A stretch of 64,000 nt of DNA from Eutreptiella sp. 'Long Island Sound 2002' (taxonomy: Eukaryota; Euglenozoa; Euglenophyceae; Eutreptiales; Eutreptiaceae), in assembly GCA_964036045.1 (NCBI GenBank), contig OZ038390.1, forward strand, positions 191,001 through 255,000, written 5' to 3'. A program made the position numbers and the translations under genes. Under the pieces are notes generated by a model. That model was given only the letters and a program-made list of their open reading frames with translations. It was not told the DNA's origin and ran no database searches. Below are positions 1 to 8,111 of the stretch, piece after piece. Position 1 is the stretch's first letter. Each line of letters begins with the position of its first letter.

Positions 1-141
1 CGACGATTTGTCTTTCGTAGCATCTGACGGACAGAACCTTATCCTTTTGTCCGACGGACAATTTTAAATCCTCCGTCGAACAATTTTTTATTGTCCGTCG
101 GACGATTTGTCCTTCGTAGCATTTGACGGACAGAACTTTAT
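1..141. repeat. Palindromic satellite, end of a block
   Basis: Tail of the satellite block that precedes copy 1. It matches 19518-19658 with marker changes catctgacgg and tcgaacaa. It has a private gap-like change near 70 (aaatcctccgtcg) that damages one palindrome. Confidence 0.9.
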
Positions 142-1002
142 GCCTATGGAGAACTACCCAGAAACATGCCTTTTTTGTATGTATGGTTTGTGGTAACCAC
201 CGGAGAGACCAGCAAGGGGAGCATCCCGGGTGAGCAACTATGGGTTGGAATGTGATGTAATCATAGAGAGGAAGGCATTTGTGAAGTGGAATGCATTCTG
301 AAGGTGGTAGGAGGCCGTGGTGCAGTGCAAAGTATACCCAGCACCCTCCTTGTGTGGCGAAAAACATCCCCAATTTTTACCCCGATTTTACTAGTGAGCG
401 GTGGACCTTAATGGAGCTGCGGCGGATGGACAATGTTTTGGTTTGGCAAAGCGGGTTCGGATGTCGATGCCCTGATCCCAGAGACCTCACCAACGCCATT
501 GGCTTGGGGCACAGAAGCTGTGGATACATCCTGAAGGGGTCCCTTGGGTTGCCGACTATCCCTATGGAGAACTACACAGAAACATGCCTTTTTTGTATGT
601 ATGGTTTGTGGTAAACAGCGGAGAGACCAGCAAGGGGAGTGCCATGCATTTTGAATGACAATGCATGGTGGCTTTTTGTGCAATTGCTACGGGAACAAAT
701 CCACCAATGAACATCTCATCACATTAATGCCAGAGAGTCACCCGTGAGGCTGAACCTTTAGTAGGTAGCACGTTCAGCGTGGATAATCCACGTTGTCTTG
801 CAGGGTGCTCACAGGCTCTGCAATCGCCGTGCATTTTTTTGCTTCACTGTTGACTACCCTAGCCACAGCTGTGCTACCCAGCTTCGTGCAGTGCATGAGC
901 TTTTGAATGACAATGCATGGTGTGGTTCGGTTAAATCGCCAGGGCAGTAGGGTTCACCCAGATAGCTAGGATCCATAGAGCGAAAAAAAAACCAAAAAAA
1001 AA
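142..1002. repeat. 861-bp module, reference copy
   Basis: Begins at gcctatggag, directly after satellite ending in cagaactttat. It ends in an A-rich tail (A9 CC A9) at 982-1002, followed at once by satellite TTGTCCGACGGACAA. An ~80-bp segment at its start (142-222) is repeated in direct orientation 418 bp on (560-640). Inside are a hairpin of CCATGCATT with AATGCATGG (642-668), a second copy of ttttgaatgacaatgcatgg 252 bp downstream (901), and a 10-bp-arm palindrome cagcgtggataatccacgttg near 776. An ATG-started 107-codon frame spans 291-614; I do not accept it as a gene (see rejected items). This copy has acaccgg-type and tacacagaaac variants and a 7-T run near 834. The module is unidentified. 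The A tail and sharp ends would fit a retroposon-like origin, but that is inference. Confidence 0.85.
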
Positions 1003-3075
1003 TTGTCCGACGGACAATAGGATATTCCCCCTAACCTTATCCTTTTGTCCGACGGACAATTTTAAATTGTCCGTCGGACAATTTTTTATTGTCCGTCGGA
1101 CGATTTGTCTTTCGTAGCATTTGACGGACATAACTTTATTCGTTGTTTCACAGCCACTTTTACTTACCACAGGCTGCAATGAGTTGTCCCGCTGACGATT
1201 TTTTTCGAACAAATTTAAATTGTCCGTCGGACAATTTTTTATTGTCCGTCGGACGATTGTCTTTCGTAGCATTTGACGGACAGAACCTTATCCTTTTGTC
1301 CGACGGACAATTTTAAATTGTCCGTCGGACAATTTTTTATTGTCCGTCGGACGATTTGTCTTTCGTAGCATTTGACGGACATAACTTTATTCGTTGTTTC
1401 ACAGCCACTTTTACTTACCACAGGCTGCAATGAGTTGTCCCGCTGACGATTTTTTTCGAACAAATTTAAATTGTCCGTCGGACAATTTTTTATTGTCCGT
1501 CGGACGATTGTCTTTCGTAGCATTTGACGGACAGAACCTTATCCTTTTGTCCGACGGACAATTTTGAATTGTCCGTCGGACAATTTTTTATTTCCCGTCG
1601 GACGATTTGTCTTTCGTAGCATTTGACGGACAGAACTTTATTCGTTGTTTCACAGCCACTTTTACTTACCACAGGCTGCAATGAGTTGTCCCGCTGACAA
1701 TTTTTTTCGAACAAATTTAAATTGTCCGTCGGACAATTTTTTATTGTCCGTCGGACGACTGTCTTTCGTAGCATTTGACGGACAGAACCTTATCCTTTTG
1801 TCCGACGGACAATTTTGAATTGTCCGTCGGACAATTTTTTATTTCCCGTCGGACGATTTGTCTTTCGTAGCATTTGACGGACAGAACTTTATTCGTTGTT
1901 TCACAGCCACTTTTACTTACCACAGGCTGCAATGAGTTGTGCCGCTGACAATTTTTTTCGGACAATGTTAAATTGTCCGTCGGACAATTTTTTATTGTCC
2001 GTCGGACGATTTGTCTTTCGTAGCATTTGACGGACAGAACCTTATCCTTTTGTCCGACGGACAATTTTAAATTGTCCGTCGGACAATTTTTTATTTCCCG
2101 TCGGACGATTTGTCTTTCGTAGCATTTGACGGACAGAACTTTATTCGTTGTTTCACAGCCACTTTTACTTACCACAGGCTGCAATGAGTTGTCCCGCTGA
2201 CAATTTTTTTCGGACAATGTGAAATTGTCCATCGGACAATTTTTTATTGTCCGTCGGACGATTTGTCTTTCGTAGCATTTGACGGACAGAACTTTATTCG
2301 TTGTTTCACAGTCACTTTTACTTACCACAGGCTGCAATGAGGTGTCCCGTTGACGATTTTTTTCGGCCAATCTTAAATTGTCCGTCGGACAATTTTTTAT
2401 TGTCCGTCGGACGATTTGTCTTTTGTAGCATTTGACGGACAGAACCTTATCCTTTTGTCCGACGGACAATTTTAAATTGTCCGTCATACAATTTTTTATT
2501 GTCCGTCGGACGGTTTGTCTTTCGTAGCATTTGACGGACAGATCTTTTTTCGTTGTTTCACAGCCACTTTTACTTACCACAGGCTGCAATGAGTTGTCCC
2601 GCTGACGATTTTTTTAGGACAATTTTTAAATGTCCGCTGGACGATTGTGCATTTTCTGTTGGACGATTCGACATCGACCGTCGGACAATTTTTCATTTTT
2701 TAGCCGTTCACGGACACAACTTCCTTGCGTGTTTCATAGCCAGTTTTACCACAGGCTGCAATCAGCTGTCCCGGAGACGATTGTTTTTTGTCCGACGGAC
2801 AATTTTAAATTGTCCGTCCGACAATTTTTTATTGTCCGTCGGACGATTTGTCTTTCGTAGCATTTGACGGACAGAACTTTATTCGTTATTTCACAGCCAC
2901 CTTTACTTACCACAGGCTGCAATGAGTTGTCCCGCTGACGATTTTTTTCGGACAATTTTTAAATGTCCGCTGGATAATTGTGCATTTTCTGTCGGACATT
3001 TCGACATCGACCGTCGGACGATTTTTCATTTTTTAGCCGTTCACGGACACAACTTCCTTGCTTGTTTCATAGCCA
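1003..3075. repeat. Palindromic satellite block, 2073 bp (L type)
   Basis: Starts with TTGTCCGACGGACAA plus the junction sequence taggatattccccctaacc. It then runs as ~251-bp units made of an ~84-bp part rich in the palindrome TTGTCCGTCGGACAA and a ~167-bp part containing ttcgttgtttcacagccac and ttacttaccacaggctgcaatgag. The first three units are near-identical and exactly 251 bp apart. Later units keep a three-base-multiple length, which leaves a stop-free minus-strand frame at 1741-2589. From about 2590 to 3075 the units decay (for example tccgctggac, ctgttggac). A single change ccatcggac lies near 2229. Confidence 0.92.
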
Positions 3076-3864
3076 ACACACAATGGTATGTACAAAATTT
3101 GTAACATCGTCACGCAACAAACTAGGATTTTTTGAACCGTGAAGTGGACCACTTAGACATTCCTTTTTGCGATTTTAGTAATAATGATACGTCTTTACTA
3201 CCTGCAATATCACTGTGTCAAGATTTTTGCGGACAAAAGAGGTTGGGGAAAGTTGCAATAGTTAGGATAATTTGTGGCTTACAGTTTAGAATGTATTTCC
3301 TGCCTTTGAATTATGGCTAGATCGAGCATTTGGACCATATATATATTTCCTCAAGGAGCTAGGGTTGCTGAGATTCCTCGTTCAGCAAATTGGTGAAATC
3401 CTTCTCAGCCTTTGGGTACAAGCCTATGCGGGTTACACAGAAGGATTTCCCGAAGGTATGTGGCATTGTAGAGGCATGTACACATTTGGAATCTCTAAGA
3501 TTCTTGTCAAGGAGGGGGGCGGGATGGTCTCAGCACACTCAGAGGGAGATCTAGCTCCTAAGAAGGTGCCATGGCGGCCATGTGCAAAAATCATGAGCTT
3601 CAATGAGACCTTTGTTCTGCACCATGGAAGTTTTTGGATACAGCTTGCAATAGACAGCACTGCGCACAAGACACAACACATTGCTCACAGCACGACATGG
3701 TGCAAAGAATACAAAACAGATCTCCCAGCAAAGCTGACTAAAAGGCCAACAACAAGCTGTCCCCGAGACAACACTCTCCATACAGCGTATCACTGTGCAC
3801 ATCGATCGGCAACGTCACCGAATGCAACAGATTGGAAAAAACATCACATGGCACAAATCATTGT
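3076..3864. other. Segment X of L cassette 1, unknown 789 bp
   Basis: Single-copy within the cassette and present once in all seven cassettes. It starts after catagcca, where the satellite stops. It contains a TATA-like run atatatatat at 3337-3347. A 201-codon frame (3365-3970) starts at TTG and has its first in-frame ATG at 3458. It resembles no family I know and its 3' end runs into block D1. No homology or RNA signature was recognised. Compared with the M cassettes this copy differs at the TATA-like run and at aaaaggcc near 3741. Confidence 0.6.
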
Positions 3865-4064
3865 CCGCGTCCGAACGGGCCAGCAACGAACAGATTCGGC
3901 CGTTAAGCGCCGCACATGGGGCACAATCAGACAAAGATACCCTGCAAACGGGGAACCAGGGCCCAAGTAAGCAAGAAGCACACACAAATGGGCCGACAAA
4001 ATGGGCCCGCGGCCTCAACTGCGCGCATGTCCCCCCCCACCCCACCCCATGCCATTGTCTCCTG
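3865..4064. repeat. Block D1 of L cassette 1 (200 bp direct repeat)
   Basis: Runs from ccgcgtccgaacggg to attgtctcctg and is repeated at 5039-5239 with about 15 differences by eye, 1174 bp downstream. The pair brackets the SL RNA gene, the hairpin and the 5S gene. It contains a C8ACCCC-type pyrimidine run near 4030. Confidence 0.85.
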
Positions 4065-4262
4065 CGCAAGAGGGACATGGACAAACCCTAGCCCCCTAGG
4101 GGGGAGGGGCGGAAGGGGCGGGGCAGCGCATGCCGCGATACCCCCAGGGAAGGAAGGGCAGGGTGTTACGCAAAAGGGAGGGACATGTGTGCGGCCTAAA
4201 TGATGGGTGCTGAGCATGAGCCTATGAACGGCATTGCAGGTGGGAAGGACTTTGGTTTTGGA
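4065..4262. other. Spacer downstream of the SL RNA gene
   Basis: About 200 bp between block D1 and the SL RNA 3' end. It contains the self-complementary CCCCCTAGGGGG near 4090 and G-rich stretches. On the minus strand, the first T4 run after the SL gene lies near 4173 (cccttttgcg). I see no gene in it. Confidence 0.6.
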
Positions 4263-4363
4263 AGGAGATTGGCCCATTGGCCTCCACAAAGTGGCGCTGA
4301 TAGCACCAAAGCTGCCTAGTAAGGAGCGAGTATATACCGAAAAAAAATAGACACTTAGAAAGT
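4263..4363 (-). ncRNA. Spliced-leader (SL) RNA gene, G8A leader class
   Basis: Donates the 5' leader to pre-mRNAs in trans-splicing, as a short snRNA bound by Sm-type proteins in the nucleus. The leader exon is 4338-4363 on the minus strand: ACTTTCTAAGTG then TCTATTTTTTTTCG. It has one change (G8A) from the E. gracilis leader. The splice donor GT follows at 4337-4336 (GTATATACTCGCTCC). The body has two hairpins. In minus orientation these are GGTGC-TATCA-GCGCC (4307-4293) and GGCC-AATG-GGCC (4282-4271). The single-stranded ACTTTGTGGA between them sits where the Sm site is expected. The 3' end is set from the ~101-nt length I recall for Euglena SL RNA and is not visible in the sequence. ACAC precedes the leader start, so the cap could lie two bases upstream. 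Whether this variant is expressed is unknown. Confidence 0.92.
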
Positions 4364-4567
4364 GTACCTCTATGGGCGCGTGCGTAACATAACGTCCTCG
4401 GGGCAACGCATTCACGCGAAGGCATGTTGGCGCGGGGGTTTTTCGGACCCCCCACCGCTCGTTAGGACCCCCCTCCCCCATAGCTCGACGCCACCGTCTC
4501 GGATTCGCAAAATGAGTGACGTTTTGGACTCAGCGACCCCGAAATAGGGGGGGGTTACTGTGTCAAT
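4364..4567. other. Region upstream of the SL RNA gene
   Basis: Lies 5' of the minus-strand SL gene, so any promoter should be here. The first ~45 bp differ strongly between cassette classes, while the rest (tttttcggacccccc to gtgtcaat) is almost invariant. I recognise no promoter motif. Confidence 0.45.
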
Positions 4568-4697
4568 AGCTCATTTTAGGATATGGGTGACTATTACCGA
4601 CTCGGTAGGCTCTGCCCGTTCCTAACCAGACTCGGTAGGATCTGCCTGTCTAGGAACGGGCAGATCCTACCGAGTCACCCATATCCTGAAATGAGCT
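4568..4697. repeat. 130-bp foldback element between 5S and SL genes
   Basis: The outer arms AGCTCATTTTAGGATATGGG (from 4568) and CCCATATCCTGAAATGAGCT (to 4697) are part of 25-bp arms with one mismatch. Inner arms 4600-4624 and 4651-4675 continue the pairing after a ~10-nt bulge on the left side. A second, perfect 17-bp hairpin competes with it: ACTCGGTAGGATCTGCC (4630-4646) with its complement at 4659-4675, loop of 12. It could be a small foldback transposon (MITE-like), a transcribed hairpin or an insulating structure. I see no clear target-site duplication. Confidence 0.85.
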
Positions 4698-4862
4698 CAA
4701 GACGGCGCGGGCGGCTGGTTGGCGTGGGAGGGGGCCGCCGGGAGCATGGCGGCACGCAGTGGCACATGCGCCATGTGTGCACCAGGTTGGGAGGGAGGGG
4801 AGGAAGCTGATTGGAGGGGGGACGTGGGGTGCACCGCAGGGGGGTGCCTGAGAAGGGGCAAT
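4698..4862. other. Spacer between foldback and 5S gene
   Basis: GC-rich (aagacggcgcgggcggc, gggaggggaggaagc). It lies directly downstream of the 5S terminator on the minus strand. No gene seen. Confidence 0.5.
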
Positions 4863-4868
4863 AAAAAA
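4863..4868 (-). terminator. Pol III terminator of 5S gene
   Basis: Six T residues on the minus strand directly after GTACGC, the usual RNA polymerase III stop. Confidence 0.9.
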
Positions 4869-4985
4869 GCGTACAGCACCCAGTGTTCCCAAGTGGTCTC
4901 CCACCTCAGTACTAACTGGGCCTGACCAGGCTTAACTGCTGAAATCGACGGGTTCAGGTGTATTCCCAGTAGTATGGCCGTACGC
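4867..4985 (-). rRNA. 5S rRNA gene (loop C one base short)
   Basis: A 119-nt large-subunit rRNA. Its ends pair as helix I (GCGTAC with GTACGC). Internal Pol III control elements are recognisable: box A AGTTAAGCCTGGTCAGG at nt 49-65 (4937-4921) and box C GGTGGGAGACCACTTGGGAA at nt 81-100 (4905-4886). TTAGTACTGAGG matches eukaryotic helix IV. Between CACC and the conserved TAAGC it is one nucleotide shorter than plant or animal 5S. Loop C reads CCCGTCGATTTC where a base is expected after CCCGT. It is co-oriented with, and upstream of, the SL gene. Either it is a variant 5S or a pseudogene of the main array; identity as 5S is certain. Confidence 0.95.
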
Positions 4986-5038
4986 ATTAGTGCTGCGCGG
5001 ACGCCCGATTTGCGGGCAGGGGAAGGGAGGGGGGTGGA
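4986..5038. other. Spacer upstream of 5S gene
   Basis: Short 5' flank of the 5S gene, containing ggggaagggaggggggtgga just before block D2. No motif recognised. Confidence 0.4.
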
Positions 5039-5239
5039 CCGCGTCCGAACGGGCCAGCAACGAACAGATTTGCCCGTTAAGAGCCGCACATGGGGCACAA
5101 TCAGACAAAGATACCCTGCAAACAGGGAACCAGGGCCCAAGTAATGAAGAAGCACGCACAAATGGGCCGAGAAAATGTGACCGCGGCCTCAACTGCGCGC
5201 ATGCCCCCCCCCCACCCCACCCCACCCCATTGTCTCCTG
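5039..5239. repeat. Block D2 of L cassette 1
   Basis: Second copy of the 200-bp block at 3865. It differs at tttgcccgttaagagcc, aacaggg, gtaatgaag and in a longer C-run with an extra ACCCC. With D1 it frames a 1174-bp unit holding SL plus 5S, as if one unit of a former tandem array had been captured. Confidence 0.85.
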
Positions 5240-5241
5240 TC

Positions 5242-5593
5242 TTTGTGGGCCATCTCTTCAGCTTGAGGTTTATGAACCTCTAGAGGACACCTAGGAGGTC
5301 ACACTCATGCTGTCAGGCTCCATGATAATGCATCGACGTTGCCCTGGGAGGGTGCCTTGGGTTGCCGACTATCACTGAAAACAACCATCCTGAAAAGGCC
5401 GAAAAGTTACGTAGTAAAACGGTGAAATTTGTACAAAAAAAAGGTTTGTGGGCCATCTCTTCAGCTTGAGGTTCAGGAATCTCTAGAGGACACCGAGGAG
5501 GTCACATTCATGCTGTCAGGCTCCATGACAATGCATCCACGTTGCCCTGGGGGGGTGCCTTGGGTTGCCGACTATCATTGAAAACAACCATCC
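5242..5593. repeat. 203-bp-period direct duplication
   Basis: tttgtgggccatctcttcag at 5242 recurs at 5445. Copies 5242-5391 and 5445-5593 are separated by 53 bp that include an A8 run. Both contain ccttgggttgccgactat, also present in every 861-bp module. In this copy the second unit reads gaggttcaggaatctc; the other L cassettes read gaacctc, making a 7-bp-arm hairpin. Confidence 0.85.
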
Positions 5594-6320
5594 TTGGGGC
5601 CAGGGTTGCCTTGGGCTTGGGTTCGGTCCCATGTGCCTGAGTTTGCGTTCCAAATGAATGTATTGCCATGCAACACACATGAATGTTGTCCTCCATACCT
5701 CAATAGCATGCCTATATGTCTACCCCAGCAATGCCTGGCCCTTGTGAATGGGCTCCCGCCCCCTGGAGATCCCTTGTTCAGGGAGAGTCCAGGGTGGTGG
5801 GTCAGGCTGCACAGTGTAGGCCACAGACACAGAACGTGTTCCCATGTTTTTGTGCCCGAAAACTTGGAAGGTTTTAGGAAATTGTTTTATGCCTACATGT
5901 CTACCCTGAAACAGGCACAGGCACAGGGCATCATTGGATCATTGTGGAATCATGATGGAATCTAAATGTGCACAAAATGGAGTATTGAATATGCACAAAT
6001 AGTAACAAATATGCAGCAATTACTACATTTATGTATCCGCGATGTGAACGCGCGCGCTTGTCTGGTTACACCCCCCCACTAGGACACAACCCAGGGGGGC
6101 ACACCATGGGGCCGTGGCCGAAAAACCACAACAAGACAAGCGAGTGCCAAAAAAAATAGAAAATGTGGGTTAAGAGCAACCCCAAGGGGGAAGAGAATGG
6201 GGTTACGCCACTACGGCATATTCCGGCCCAACCTACGAGGGAGATAGGGGGACTCCAGCAACCTAGGGCGTGTAGACTTAACTACTTCCCCAAGGCGAGA
6301 GGTACCAAGGGGTGAAGGCC
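5594..6320. other. L-cassette tail, 727 bp, unidentified
   Basis: Unrelated to the satellite. It includes a CGCGCGCG run at about 6049-6056 and a foldback motif ACCCCCCCACTAGG...AACCCAGGGGGG at 6070-6099. The end ggtgaaggcc abuts a module that starts mid-way at atcaaggggagc, so 6320/6321 is a recombination junction. No gene recognised. Confidence 0.55.
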
Positions 6321-7113
6321 ATCAAGGGGAGCATCCCGGGTGAGCAACTATGGGTTGGAATGTAATGTAATCATAGAGAGGAAGGCATTTGTGAAGTGGA
6401 ATGCATTCTGAAGGTGGTAGGAGGCCGTGGTGCAGTGCAAAGTATACCCAGCACCCTCCTTGTGTGCCGAAAAACATCCCCAATTTTTACCCCGATTTTA
6501 CTAGTGAGCGGTGGACCTTGATGGAGCTGCGGCGGATGGACAATGTTTTGGTTTGGCAAAGCGGGTTCGGATGTCGATGCCCTGATCCCAGAGACCTCAC
6601 CAACGCCATTGGCTTGGGGCACAGAAGCTGTGGATACATCCTGAAGGGGTCCCTTGGGTTGCCGACTATGCCTATGGAGAACTACCCAGAAACATGCCTT
6701 TTTTGTATGTATGGTTTGTGGTAAACAGCGGAGAGACCAACAAGGGGAGTGCCATGCATTTTGAATGACAATGCATGGTGGCTTTTTGTGCAATTGCTAC
6801 GGGAACAAATCCACCAATGAACATCTCATCACATTAATGCCAGAGAGTCACCCGTGAGGCTGAACCTTTAGTAGGTAGCACGTTCAGCGTGGATAGTCCA
6901 CGTTGTCTTGCAGGGTGCTCACAGGCTCTGCAATCGCCGTGCATTTTTTTTGCTTCACTGTTGACTACCCTAACCACAGCTGTGCTACCCAGCTTCGTGC
7001 AGTGCATGAGCTTTTGAATGACAATGCATGGTGTGGTTCGGTTAAATCGCCAGGGCAGTAGGGTTCACCCAGATAGCTAGGATCCATAGAGCGAAAAAAA
7101 AACCAAAAAAAAA
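6321..7113. repeat. 861-bp module, 5' truncated (copy 1, position 2)
   Basis: Lacks the first ~68 bp because of the junction with the L tail. Private changes include gtgtgccg, a TTG for TTA near 6520, and ggatagtcc near 6893, which breaks the central palindrome. It has the 8-T run and ccctaacc, which mark this HOR position. Confidence 0.88.
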
Positions 7114-7250
7114 TTGTCCGACGGACAATAGGATATTCCCCCTAACCTTATCCTTTTGTCCGACGGACAATTTTAAATTGTCCGTCGGACAATTTTTTAT
7201 TGTCCGTCGGACGATTTGTCTTTCGTAGCATTTGACGGACAGAACTTTAT
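7114..7250. repeat. Minimal satellite block, 137 bp
   Basis: Smallest block: junction sequence plus one palindrome cluster and the end cagaactttat. No ttcgttgtttcacagcc part. All larger blocks equal this plus further units. Confidence 0.9.
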
Positions 7251-8111
7251 GCCTATGGAGAACTACCCAGAAACATGCCTTTTTTGTATGTATGGTTTGT
7301 GGTAACCAGCGGAGAGACCATCAAGGGGAGCATCCCGGGTGAGCAACTATGGGTTGGAATCTGATGTAATCATAGAGAGGAAGGCATTTGTGAAGTGGAA
7401 TGCATTCTGAAGGTGGTAGGAGGCCGTGGTGCAGTGCAAAGTATACCCAGCACCCTCCTTGTGTGGCGAAAAACATCCCCAATTTTTACCCCGATTTTAC
7501 TAGTGAGCGGTGGACCTTAATGGAGCTGCGGCGGATGGACAATGTTTTGGTTTGGCAAAGCGGGTTCGGATGTCGATGCCCTGATCCCAGAGACCTCACC
7601 AACGCCATTGGCTTGGGGCACAGAAGCTGTGGATACATCCTGAAGGGGTCCCTTGGGTTGCCGACTATCCCTATGGAGAACTACCCAGAAACATGCCTTT
7701 TTTGTATGTATGGTTTGTGGTAAACAGCGGAGAGACCAGCAAGGGGAGTGCCATGCATTTTGAATGACAATGCATGGTGGCTTTTTGTGCAATTGCTACG
7801 GGAACAAATCCACCAATGAACATCTCATCACATTAATGCCAGAGAGTCACCCGTGAGGCTGAACCTTTAGTAGGTAGCACGTTCAGCGTGGATAATCCAC
7901 GTTGTCTTGCAGGGTGCTCACAGGCTCTGCAATCGCCGTGCATTTTTTTGCTTCACTGTTGACTACCCTAGCCACAGCTGTGCTACCCAGCTTCGCGCAG
8001 TGCATGAGCTTTTGAATGACAATGCATGGTGTGGTTCGGTTAAATCGCCAGGGCAGTAGGGTTCACCCAGATAGCTAGGATCCATAGAGCGAAAAAAAAA
8101 CCAAAAAAAAA
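7251..8111. repeat. 861-bp module (copy 1, position 3)
   Basis: Marker changes ggaatctgatg and ttcgcgcagtgc, shared with the modules at 26768 and 44427. It precedes an M cassette. Confidence 0.88.

Noticed and set aside
291-614. 107-codon ATG frame in every module (23 copies, never interrupted)
   Set aside because: Comparing the copies I see about nine replacement changes and two silent ones, close to neutral expectation. The end lies in the direct repeat, and surrounding non-frame DNA is equally conserved. No family recognised.
142-640. LTR retrotransposon from the 418-bp-spaced direct repeats
   Set aside because: Repeats are only ~80 bp and the interval is far too short. No primer-binding site, polypurine tract or reverse transcriptase.
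1003-3075. CRISPR-like array of regular palindromic repeats
   Set aside because: No unique spacers, no cas genes, and the genome is eukaryotic (SL RNA and Pol III 5S genes). Units are contiguous satellite.
3337-3347. TATA box atatatatat in segment X
   Set aside because: Lost in the M copies and in L cassette 3 by substitution, and no gene is recognised downstream.
3365-3970. 201-codon frame in segment X
   Set aside because: Starts at TTG, with the first ATG 31 codons in. The 3' end runs into the duplicated block D1. Too few changes among seven copies to test selection, and no known domain.
4090-4101. Possible transcription terminator CCCCCTAGGGGG
   Set aside because: Palindrome without a T run on either side; no evidence for function in a eukaryotic snRNA gene.
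6961-6972. Telomere-like ccctaacc
   Set aside because: Single occurrence per module, not tandem; a variant of ccctagcc in other copies.
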